DNA from: Pampus argenteus | Taxonomy: Eukaryota > Chordata > Actinopteri > Scombriformes > Stromateidae | DNA length: 64,000 nt | Reading direction: 5' to 3' | Assembly (NCBI GenBank): GCA_036937835.1 | Contig: CM072863.1 | Coordinates: 25,628,501 to 25,692,500 of the forward strand | Shown: one piece after another, positions 50,705 through 61,544 of the stretch | Layout of the letters: each line of letters opens with the position of its first letter | Position numbering within the stretch: the stretch's first letter is position 1 | Position numbers and translations under genes: made by a program | The notes under the pieces: model-generated | Told to the model about the DNA's origin: nothing | Databases searched by the model: none | The model's input: only the letters and a program-made list of their open reading frames with translations

Positions 50705-53700
50705 TTGTTGATGGCAAACATGGTTTTGATTGAAAATATTGCTCCTTGTTTAAGAAAAACTGTAGTTGTCAGTTTTGGCCTGAGAGAAAGCTATCTTTAC
50801 AAATGTTACAGTAAAAGCTGCAGGAAGCTCTTAGAAGTGAGTTTTTCGGTCCTAATCATTAGATATCAGTTACTTGTTGATGGCAAACATGGTTTTGATT
50901 GAAAATATTGCTCCTTGTTTAAGAAAAACTGTAGTTGTCATTTTTGACCTTCTCTCGCTGAGAGAAAGCTATTTTTACGAATGTTACAGTAAAAGCTGCA
51001 GGAAGCTCTCAAAAGTGAGTTTTTTGGTCCTAATCATTAGAAATCAGTTACTTGTTGATGGCAAACATGGTTTTGATTGAAAATATTGCTCCTTGTTTAA
51101 GAAAAACTGTAGTTGTCAGTTTTGACCTTCTCTCGCTGAGAGAAAGCTATTTTTACGAATGTTACAGTAAAAGCTGCAGGAAGCTCTCAGAAGTGAGTTT
51201 TTTGGTCCTAATCATTAGAAATCAGTTACTTGTTGATGGCAAACATGGTTTTGATTGAAAATATTGCTCCTTGTTTAAGAAAAACTGTAGTTGTCAGTTT
51301 TGGCCTGAGAGAAAGCTATCTTTACAAATGTTACAGTAAAAGCTGCAGGAAGCTCTCAGAAGTGAGTTTTTTGGTCCTAATCATTAGAAATCAGTTACTT
51401 GTTGATGGCAAACATGGTTTTGATTGAAAATATTGCTCCTTGTTTAAGAAAAACTGTAGTTGTCAGTTTTGGCCTGAGAGAAAGCTATTTTTACAAATGT
51501 TACAGTAAAAGCTGCAGGAAGCTCTCAGAAGTGAGTCTTTTGGTCCTAATCATTAGAAATCAGTTACTTGTTGATGGCAAACATGGTTTTGATTGAAAAT
51601 ATTGCTCCTTGTTTAAGAAAAACTGTAGTTGTCAGTTTTGGCCTGAGAGAAAGATATTTTTACAAATGTTACAGTAAAAGCTGCAGGAAGCTCTCAGAAG
51701 TGAGTTTTTTGGTCCTAATCATTAGAAATCAGTTACTTGTTGATGGCAAACATGGTTTTGATTGAAAATATTGCTCCTTGTTTAAGAAAAACTGTAGTTG
51801 TCAGCTTTGACCTTCTCTCGCTGAGAGAAAGCTATTTTTACAAATGTTACAGTAAAAGCTGCAGGAAGCTCTCAGAAGTGAGTTTTTTGGTCCTAATCAT
51901 TAGAAATCAGTTACTTGTTGATGGCAAACATGGTTTTGATTGAAAATATTGCTCCTTGTTTAAGAAAAACTGTAGTTGTCAGTTTTGGCCTGAGAGAAAG
52001 ATATTTTTACAAATGTTACAGTAAAAGCTGCAGGAAGCTCTCAGAAGTGAGTTTTTTGGTCCTAATCATTAGAAATCAGTTACTTGTTGATGGCAAACAT
52101 GGTTTTGATTGAAAATATTGCTCCTTGTTTAAGAAAAACTGTAGTTGTCAGCTTTGACCTTCTCTCGCTGAGAGAAAGCTATTTTTACAAATGTTACAGT
52201 AAAAGCTGCAGGAAGCTCTCAGAAGTGAGTTTTTTGGTCCTAATCATTAGAAATCAGTTACTTGTTGATGGCAAACATGGTTTTGATTGAAAATATTGCT
52301 CCTTGTTTAAGAAAAACTGTAGTTGTCAGTTTTGGCCTGAGAGAAAGCTATCTTTACAAATGTTACAGTAAAAGCTGCAGGAAGCTCTCAGAAGTGAGTT
52401 TTTTGGTCCTAATCATTAGAAATCAGTTACTTGTTGATGGCAAACATGGTTTTGATTGAAAATATTGCTCCTTGTTTAAGAAAAACTGTAGTTGTCAGTT
52501 TTGGCCTGAGAGAAAGCTATTTTTACAAATGTTACAGTAAAAGCTGCAGGAAGCTCTCAGAAGTGAGTCTTTTGGTCCTAATCATTAGAAATCAGTTACT
52601 TGTTGATGGCAAACATGGTTTTGATTGAAAATATTGCTCCTTGTTTAAGAAAAACTGTAGTTGTCAGTTTTGGCCTGAGAGAAAGCTATCTTTACAAATG
52701 TTACAGTAAAAGCTGCAGGAAGCTCTTAGAAGTGAGTTTTTCGGTCCTAATCATTAGATATCAGTTACTTGTTGATGGCAAACATGGTTTTGATTGAAAA
52801 TATTGCTCCTTGTTTAAGAAAAACTGTAGTTGTCATTTTTGACCTTCTCTCGCTGAGAGAAAGCTATTTTTACGAATGTTACAGTAAAAGCTGCAGGAAG
52901 CTCTCAAAAGTGAGTTTTTTGGTCCTAATCATTAGAAATCAGTTACTTGTTGATGGCAAACATGGTTTTGATTGAAAATATTGCTCCTTGTTTAAGAAAA
53001 ACTGTAGTTGTCAGTTTTGACCTTCTCTCGCTGAGAGAAAGCTATTTTTACGAATGTTACAGTAAAAGCTGCAGGAAGCTCTCAGAAGTGAGTTTTTTGG
53101 TCCTAATCATTAGAAATCAGTTACTTGTTGATGGCAAACATGGTTTTGATTGAAAATATTGCTCCTTGTTTAAGAAAAACTGTAGTTGTCAGTTTTGGCC
53201 TGAGAGAAAGCTATCTTTACAAATGTTACAGTAAAAGCTGCAGGAAGCTCTCAGAAGTGAGTTTTTTGGTCCTAATCATTAGAAATCAGTTACTTGTTGA
53301 TGGCAAACATGGTTTTGATTGAAAATATTGCTCCTTGTTTAAGAAAAACTGTAGTTGTCAGTTTTGGCCTGAGAGAAAGCTATTTTTACAAATGTTACAG
53401 TAAAAGCTGCAGGAAGCTCTCAGAAGTGAGTCTTTTGGTCCTAATCATTAGAAATCAGTTACTTGTTGATGGCAAACATGGTTTTGATTGAAAATATTGC
53501 TCCTTGTTTAAGAAAAACTGTAGTTGTCAGTTTTGGCCTGAGAGAAAGCTATCTTTACAAATGTTACAGTAAAAGCTGCAGGAAGCTCTTAGAAGTGAGT
53601 TTTTCGGTCCTAATCATTAGATATCAGTTACTTGTTGATGGCAAACATGGTTTTGATTGAAAATATTGCTCCTTGTTTAAGAAAAACTGTAGTTGTCATT

Positions 53701-53987
53701 TTTGACCTTCTCTCGCTGAGAGAAAGCTATTTTTACGAATGTTACAGTAAAAGCTGCAGGAAGCTCTCAAAAGTGAGTTTTTTGGTCCTAATCATTAGAA
53801 ATCAGTTACTTGTTGATGGCAAACATGGTTTTGATTGAAAATATTGCTCCTTGTTTAAGAAAAACTGTAGTTGTCAGTTTTGACCTTCTCTCGCTGAGAG
53901 AAAGCTATTTTTACGAATGTTACAGTAAAAGCTGCAGGAAGCTCTCAGAAGTGAGTTTTTTGGTCCTAATCATTAGAAATCAGTTAC
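50705..53987 (+). repeat. Satellite segment built from repeated 863-bp pentamers
   Basis: The pentamer of types 9-13 (TATCTTTAC; GAGTCTTTTGG; GATATCAG; then two long copies) occurs at 50367-51229, 52262-53124 and 53125-53987. Monomers 51230-51567 start a further copy, which breaks off and is followed by four monomers (51568-52261) resembling 49673-50366. The interval 49842-51229 recurs at 51737-53124, offset 1895 bp. Confidence 0.92.
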
Positions 53988-56371
53988 TTGTTGATGGCAA
54001 ACATGGTTTTGATTGAAAATATTGCTCCTTGTTTAAGAAAAACTGTAGTTGTCAGTTTTGACCTTCTCTCGCTGAGAGAAAGCTATTTTTAAGAATGTTA
54101 CAGTAAAAGCTGCAGGAAGCTCTCAGAAGTGAGTTTTTTGGTCCTAATCATTAGAAATCAGTTACTTGTTGATGGCAAACATGGTTTTGATTGAAAATAT
54201 TGCTCCTTGTTTAAGAAAAACTGTAGTTGTCAGTTTTGGCCTGAGAGAAAGCTATATTTACAAATGTTACAGTAAAAGCTGCAGGGAGCTCTCATAAGTG
54301 AGTTTTTTGGTCCTAATCATTAGAAATCAGTTACTTGTTGATGGCAAACATGGTTTTGATTGAAAATATTGCTCCTTGTTTAAGAAAAACTGTAGTTGTC
54401 AGTTTTGGCCTGAGAGAAAGCTATATTTACAAATGTTACAGTAAAAGCTGCAGGGAGCTCTCATAAGTGAGTTTTTTGGTCCTAATCATTAGAAATCAGT
54501 TACTTGTTGATGGCAAACATGGTTTTGATTGAAAATATTGCTCCTTGTTTAAGAAAAACTGTAGTTGTCAGTTTTGGCCTGAGAGAAAGCTATTTTTACA
54601 AATGTTACAGTAAAAGCTGCAGGAAGCTCTCAGAAGTGAGTTTTTTGGTCCTAATCATTAGAAATCAGTTACTTGTTGATGGCAAACATGGTTTTGATTG
54701 AAAATATTGCTCCTTGTTTAAGAAAAACTGTAGTTGTCAGTTTTGGCCTGAGAGAAATATATTTTTACAAATGTTACAGTAATAGCTGCAGGAAGCTCTC
54801 AGAAGTGAGTTTTTTGGTCCTAATCATTAGAAATCAGTTACTTGTTGATGGCAAACATGGTTTTGATTGAAAATATTGCTCCTTGTTTAAGAAAAACTGT
54901 AGTTGTCAGTTTTGGCCTGAGAGAAAGCTATCTTTACAAATGTTACAGTAAAAGCTGCAGGAAGCTCTCAGAAGTGAGTTTTTTGGTCCTAATCATTAGA
55001 AATCAGTTACTTGTTGATGGCAAACATGGTTTTGATTGAAAATATTGCTCCTTGTTTAACAAAAACTGTAGTTGTCAGTTTTGGCCTGAGAGAAAGCTAT
55101 TTTTACAAATGTTACAGTAAAAGCTGCAGGAAGCTCTAAGAAGTGAGTTTTTTGGTCCTAATCATTAGAAATCAGTGACTTGTTGATGGCAAACATGGTT
55201 TTGATTGAAAATATTGCTCCTTGTTTAAGAAAAACTGTAGTTGTCAGTTTTGACCTTCTCTCGCTGAGAGAAAGCTATTTTTAAGAATGTTACAGTAAAA
55301 GCTGCAGGAAGCTCTCAGAAGTGAGTTTTTTGGTCCTAATCATTAGAAATCAGTTACTTGTTGATGGCAAACATGGTTTTGATTGAAAATATTGCTCCTT
55401 GTTTAAGAAAAACTGTAGTTGTCAGTTTTGGCCTGAGAGAAAGCTATATTTACAAATGTTACAGTAAAAGCTGCAGGGAGCTCTCATAAGTGAGTTTTTT
55501 GGTCCTAATCATTAGAAATCAGTTACTTGTTGATGGCAAACATGGTTTTGATTGAAAATATTGCTCCTTGTTTAAGAAACACTGTAGTTGTCAGTTTTGG
55601 CCTGAGAGAAAGCTATATTTACAAATGTTACAGTAAAAGCTGCAGGGAGCTCTCATAAGTGAGTTTTTTGGTCCTAATCATTAGAAATCAGTTACTTGTT
55701 GATGGCAAACATGGTTTTGATTGAAAATATTGCTCCTTGTTTAAGAAAAACTGTAGTTGTCAGTTTTGGCCTGAGAGAAAGCTATTTTTACAAATGTTAC
55801 AGTAAAAGCTGCAGGAAGCTCTCAGAAGTGAGTTTTTTGGTGCTAATCATTAGAAATCAGTTACTTGTTGATGGCAAACATGGTTTTGATTGAAAATATT
55901 GCTCCTTGTTTAAGAAAAACTGTAGTTGTCAGTTTTGGCCTGAGAGAAAGATATTTTTACAAATGTTACAGTAATAGCTGCAGGAAGCTCTCAGAAGTGA
56001 GTTTTTTGGTCCTAATCATTAGAAATCAGTTACTTGTTGATGGCAAACATGGTTTTGATTGAAAATATTGCTCCTTGTTTAAGAAAAACTGTAGTTGTCA
56101 GTTTTGGCCTGAGAGAAAGCTATCTTTACAAATGTTACAGTAAAAGCTGCAGGAAGCTCTCAGAAGTGAGTTTTTTGGTCCTAATCATTAGAAATCAGTT
56201 ACTTGTTGATGGCAAACATGGTTTTGATTGAAAATATTGCTCCTTGTTTAACAAAAACTGTAGTTGTCAGTTTTGGCCTGAGAGAAAGCTATTTTTACAA
56301 ATGTTACAGTAAAAGCTGCAGGAAGCTCTAAGAAGTGAGTTTTTTGGTCCTAATCATTAGAAATCAGTGAC
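53988..56371 (+). repeat. Two tandem 7-mers of 1192 bp
   Basis: The units are 53988-55179 and 55180-56371. Each is a long TTTTTAAGAATG copy, two GGGAGCTCTCATAAG copies, a plain short copy, a TAATAGC copy, a TATCTTTAC copy and a CTCTAAG copy. Copy-specific bases are GAGAAATATATT near 54758, AAGAAACACTG near 55575 and TTGGTGCTAATC near 55839. Elsewhere in the same series only one GGGAGCTCTCATAAG copy is present. Confidence 0.92.
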
Positions 56372-56720
56372 TTGTTGATGGCAAACATGGTTTTGATTGA
56401 AAATATTGCTCCTTGTTTAAGAAAAACTGTAGTTGTCAGCTTTGACCTTCTCTCGCTGAGAGAAAGCTATTTTTTACAAATGTTACAGTAAAAGCTGCAG
56501 GAAGCTCTCAGAAGTGAGTTGTTTGGTCCTAATCATTAGAAATCAGTAACTTGTTGATGGCAAACATGGTTTTGATTGAAAATATTGCTCCTTGTTTAAA
56601 AAAAAACTGTAGTTGTAAGTTTTGGCCTGAGAGAAAGCTATTTTTACAAATGTTACAGTAAAAGCTGCAGGAAGCTCTCAGAAATGAGTTTTTTGGTCCT
56701 AATCATTAGAAATCAGTTAC

Positions 56721-56898
56721 TTGTTGATGGCAAACATGGTTTTGATTGAAAATATTGCTCCTTGTTTAAGAAAAACTGTAGTTGTCAGTTTTGACCTTCT
56801 CTCGCTGAGAGAAAGCTATTTTTACGAATGTTACAGTAAAAGCTGCAGGAAGCTCTCAGAAGTGAGTTTTTTGGTCCTAATCATTAGAAATCAGTTAC
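56721..56898 (+). repeat. Representative long monomer, 178 bp
   Basis: The long form is the short consensus plus 9 bp (TCTCTCGCT) after anchor position 77, together with G-to-A at position 74. This copy also has the ACGAATG variant found in one subclass. Three main long subclasses exist. One has CAGTTTTGACC with ACGAATG. One has CAGCTTTGACC with ACAAATG. One has CATTTTTGACC with ACGAATG and CTCAAAAG. A further subclass reads TTTTTAAGAATG. About one third of all monomers are long (128 of 371), placed in a reproducible order rather than at random. Confidence 0.95.
56797..56813. other. Perfect inverted repeat unique to long monomers
   Basis: TTCTCTC-GCT-GAGAGAA is a 7-bp perfect stem with a 3-base loop. 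It exists only because of the 9-bp insertion and recurs in nearly every long monomer. A few copies alter it: 571 has GAGAAAA in the right arm, as do several of the CATTTTTGACC subclass. The loop contains the CpG that is nearly constant in the long form. Whether it extrudes as a cruciform or binds a protein cannot be decided from sequence. Confidence 0.85.
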
Positions 56899-57405
56899 TT
56901 GTTGATGGCAAACATGGTTTTGATTGAAAATATTGCTCCTTGTTTAAGAAAAACTGTAGTTATCAGTTCTGGCCTGAGAGAAAGCTATATTTACAAATGT
57001 TACAGTAAAAGCTGCAGGGAGCTCTCAGAAGTGAGTTTTTTGGTCCTAATCATTAGAAATCAGTTACTTGTTGATGGCAAACATCGTTTTGATTGAAAAT
57101 ATTGCTCGTTGTTTAAGAAAAACTGTAGTTGTCAGTTTTGGCCTGAGAAAAAGCTATTTTTACAAATGTTACAGTAAAAGCTGCAGGAAGCTCTCAGAAG
57201 TGAGTTTTTTGGTCCTAATCATTAGAAATCAGTTACTTGTTGATGGCAAACATGGTTTTGATTGAAAATATTGCTCCTTGTTTAAGAAAAACTGTAGTTG
57301 TCAGTTTTGGCCTGAGAGAAAGCTATTTTTACAAATGTTACAGTAAAAGCTGCAGGAAGCTCTCAGAAGTGAGTTTTTTGGTCCTAATCATTAGAAATCA
57401 GTTAC

Positions 57406-57583
57406 TTGTTGATGGCAAACACGGTTTTGATTGAAAATATTGCTCCTTGTTTAACAAAAACTGTAGTTGTCAGTTTTGACCTTCTCTCGCTGAGAGAAAG
57501 CTATTTTTACAAATGTTACAGTAAAAGCTGCAGGAAGCTCTCAGAAGTGAGTTTTTTGGTCCTAATCATTAGAAATCAGTTAC
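57406..57583 (+). repeat. Hybrid monomer fusing two HOR positions
   Basis: The left end has AAACACGG (type 5, normally a short GATATTTTTAC copy), then AACAAAAAC, then CAGTTTTGACC with the 9-bp insertion and ACAAATG (close to type 6). One 169-bp monomer is lost relative to 60851-61197. This explains why the ring measures 3445 rather than the expected 3614 bp. Confidence 0.85.
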
Positions 57584-60165
57584 TTGTTGATGGCAAACAT
57601 GGTTTTGATTGAAAATATTGCTCCTTGTTTAAGAAAAACTGTAGTTGTCAGTTTTGGCCTGAGAGAAAGATATTTTTACAAATGTTACAGTAAAAGCTGC
57701 AGGAAGCTCTCAGAAGTGAGTTTTTTGGTCCTAATCATTAGAAATCAGTTACTTGTTGATGGCAAACATGGTTTTGATTGAAAATATTGCTCCTTGTTTA
57801 AGAAAAACTGTAGTTGTCAGCTTTGACCTTCTCTCGCTGAGAGAAAGCTATTTTTACAAATGTTACAGTAAAAGCTGCAGGAAGCTCTCAGAAGTGAGTT
57901 TTTTGGTCCTAATCATTAGAAATCAGTTACTTGTTGATGGCAAACATGGTTTTGATTGAAAATATTGCTCCTTGTTTAAGAAAAACTGTAGTTGTCAGTT
58001 TTGGCCTGAGAGAAAGCTATCTTTACAAATGTTACAGTAAAAGCTGCAGGAAGCTCTCAGAAGTGAGTTTTTTGGTCCTAATCATTAGAAATCAGTTACT
58101 TGTTGATGGCAAACATGGTTTTGATTGAAAATATTGCTCCTTGTTTAAGAAAAACTGTAGTTGTCAGTTTTGGCCTGAGAGAAAGCTATTTTTACAAATG
58201 TTACAGTAAAAGCTGCAGGAAGCTCTCAGAAGTGAGTCTTTTGGTCCTAATCATTAGAAATCAGTTACTTGTTGATGGCAAACATGGTTTTGATTGAAAA
58301 TATTGCTCCTTGTTTAAGAAAAACTGTAGTTGTCAGTTTTGGCCTGAGAGAAAGCTATCTTTACAAATGTTACAGTAAAAGCTGCAGGAAGCTCTTAGAA
58401 GTGAGTTTTTCGGTCCTAATCATTAGATATCAGTTACTTGTTGATGGCAAACATGGTTTTGATTGAAAATATTGCTCCTTGTTTAAGAAAAACTGTAGTT
58501 GTCATTTTTGACCTTCTCTCGCTGAGAGAAAGCTATTTTTACGAATGTTACAGTAAAAGCTGCAGGAAGCTCTCAAAAGTGAGTTTTTTGGTCCTAATCA
58601 TTAGAAATCAGTTACTTGTTGATGGCAAACATGGTTTTGATTGAAAATATTGCTCCTTGTTTAAGAAAAACTGTAGTTGTCAGTTTTGACCTTCTCTCGC
58701 TGAGAGAAAGCTATTTTTACGAATGTTACAGTAAAAGCTGCAGGAAGCTCTCAGAAGTGAGTTTTTTGGTCCTAATCATTAGAAATCAGTTACTTGTTGA
58801 TGGCAAACATGGTTTTGATTGAAAATATTGCTCCTTGTTTAAGAAAAACTGTAGTTGTCAGTTTTGACCTTCTCTCGCTGAGAGAAGGCTATTTTTAAGA
58901 ATGTTACAGTAAAAGCTGCAGGAAGCTCTCAGAAGTGAGTTTTTTGGTCCTAATCATTAGAAATCAGTTACTTGTTGATGGCAAACATGGTTTTGATTGA
59001 AAATATTGCTCCTTGTTTAAGAAAAACTGTAGTTGTCAGTTTTGGCCTGAGAGAAAGCTATATTTACAAATGTTACAGTAAAAGCTGCAGGGAGCTCTCA
59101 TAAGTGAGTTTTTTGGTCCTAATCATTAGAAATCAGTTACTTGTTGATGGCAAACATGGTTTTGATTGAAAATATTGCTCCTTGTTTAAGAAAAACTGTA
59201 GTTGTCAGTTTTGGCCTGAGAGAAAGCTATTTTTACAAATGTTACAGTAAAAGCTGCAGGAAGCTCTCAGAAGTGAGTTTTTTGGTCCTAATCATTAGAA
59301 ATCAGTTACTTGTTGATGGCAAACATGGTTTTGATTGAAAATATTGCTCCTTGTTTAAGAAAAACTGTAGTTGTCAGTTTTGGCCTGAGAGAAAGATATT
59401 TTTACAAATGTTACAGTAATAGCTGCAGGAAGCTCTCAGAAGTGAGTTTTTTGGTCCTAATCATTAGAAATCAGTTACTTGTTGATGGCAAACATGGTTT
59501 TGATTGAAAATATTGCTCCTTGTTTAAGAAAAACTGTAGTTGTCAGTTTTGGCCTGAGAGAAAGCTATCTTTACAAATGTTACAGTAAAAGCTGCAGGCA
59601 GCTCTCAGAAGTGAGTTTTTTGGTCCTAATCATTAGAAATCAGTTACTTGTTAATGGCAAACATGGTTTTGATTGAAAATATTGCTCCTTGTTTAACAAA
59701 AACTGTAGTTGTCAGTTTTGGCCTGAGAGAAAGCTATTTTTACAAATGTTACAGTAAAAGCTGCAGGAAGCTCTAAGAAGTGAGTTTTTTGGTCCTAATC
59801 ATTAGAAATCAGTGACTTGTTGATGGCAAACATGGTTTTGATTGAAAATATTGCTCCTTGTTTAAGAAAAACTGTAGTTGTCAGCTTTGACCTTCTCTCG
59901 CTGAGAGAAAGCTATTTTTTACAAATGTTACAGTAAAAGCTGCAGGAAGCTCTCAGAAGTGAGTTGTTTGGTCCTAATCATTAGAAATCAGTAACTTGTT
60001 GATGGCAAACATGGTTTTGATTGAAAATATTGCTCCTTGTTTAAAAAAAAACTGTAGTTGTAAGTTTTGGCCTGAGAGAAAGCTATTTTTACAAATGTTA
60101 CAGTAAAAGCTGCAGGAAGCTCTCAGAAATGAGTTTTTTGGTCCTAATCATTAGAAATCAGTTAC

Positions 60166-61544
60166 TTGTTGATGGCAAACATGGTTTTGATTGAAAATAT
60201 TGCTCCTTGTTTAAGAAAAACTGTAGTTGTCAGTTTTGACCTTCTCTCGCTGAGAGAAAGCTATTTTTACGAATGTTACAGTAAAAGCTGCAGGAAGCTC
60301 TCAGAAGTGAGTTTTTTGGTCCTAATCATTAGAAATCAGTTACTTGTTGATGGCAAACATGGTTTTGATTGAAAATATTGCTCCTTGTTTAAGAAAAACT
60401 GTAGTTATCAGTTCTGGCCTGAGAGAAAGCTATATTTACAAATGTTACAGTAAAAGCTGCAGGGAGCTCTCAGAAGTGAGTTTTTTGGTCCTAATCATTA
60501 GAAATCAGTTACTTGTTGATGGCAAACATCGTTTTGATTGAAAATATTGCTCGTTGTTTAAGAAAAACTGTAGTTGTCAGTTTTGGCCTGAGAAAAAGCT
60601 ATTTTTACAAATGTTACAGTAAAAGCTGCAGGAAGCTCTCAGAAGTGAGTTTTTTGGTCCTAATCATTAGAAATCAGTTACTTGTTGATGGCAAACATGG
60701 TTTTGATTGAAAATATTGCTCCTTGTTTAAGAAAAACTGTAGTTGTCAGTTTTGGCCTGAGAGAAAGCTATTTTTACAAATGTTACAGTAAAAGCTGCAG
60801 GAAGCTCTCAGAAGTGAGTTTTTTGGTCCTAATCATTAGAAATCAGTTACTTGTTGATGGCAAACACGGTTTTGATTGAAAATATTGCTCCTTGTTTAAG
60901 AAAAACTGTAGTTGTCAGTTTTGGCCTGAGAGAAAGATATTTTTACAAATGTTACAGTAAAAGCTGCAGGAAGCTCTCAGAACTGAGTTTTTTGGTCCTA
61001 ATCATTAGAAATCAGTTACTTGTTGATGGCAAACATGGTTTTGATTGAAAATATTGCTCCTTGTTTAAGAAAAACTGTAGTTGTCAGCTTTGACCTTCTC
61101 TCGCTGAGAGAAAGCTATTTTTACAAATGTTACAGTAAAAGCTGCAGGAAGCTCTCAGAAGTGAGTTTTTTGGTCCTAATCATTAGAAATCAGTTACTTG
61201 TTGATGGCAAACATGGTTTTGATTGAAAATATTGCTCCTTGTTTAAGAAAAACTGTAGTTGTCAGTTTTGGCCTGAGAGAAAGATATTTTTACAAATGTT
61301 ACAGTAAAAGCTGCAGGAAGCTCTCAGAAGTGAGTTTTTTGGTCCTAATCATTAGAAATCAGTTACTTGTTGATGGCAAACATGGTTTTGATTGAAAATA
61401 TTGCTCCTTGTTTAAGAAAAACTGTAGTTGTCAGCTTTGACCTTCTCTCGCTGAGAGAAAGCTAGTTTTACAAATGTTACAGTAAAAGCTGCAGGAAGCT
61501 CTCAGAAGTGAGTTTTTTGGTCCTAATCATTAGAAATCAGTTAC
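60166..61544 (+). repeat. Next HOR copy, first eight monomers
   Basis: The series is types 1 to 8 of the inferred order, with types 5 (AAACACGG) and 6 separate. It follows 56721 with a 3445-bp offset up to the type-5 position. The eighth monomer has GCTAGTTTTAC in place of GCTATTTTTAC. The array then switches to the other HOR family. Confidence 0.9.

Larger units (their letters stand above)
56372..60165 (+). repeat. Two entry monomers plus a 20-mer HOR of 3445 bp
   Basis: A 179-bp and a 170-bp monomer (56372-56720) lead into the 20-mer at 56721-60165. It follows the reconstructed order of 21 types with one loss: types 5 and 6 are fused at 57406. This is the closest approach to a complete ring in the window. 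Copy-specific changes include GAGAAGGC near 58886, GCAGGCAGC near 59596 and TGTTAATGGC near 59651. Confidence 0.93.
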
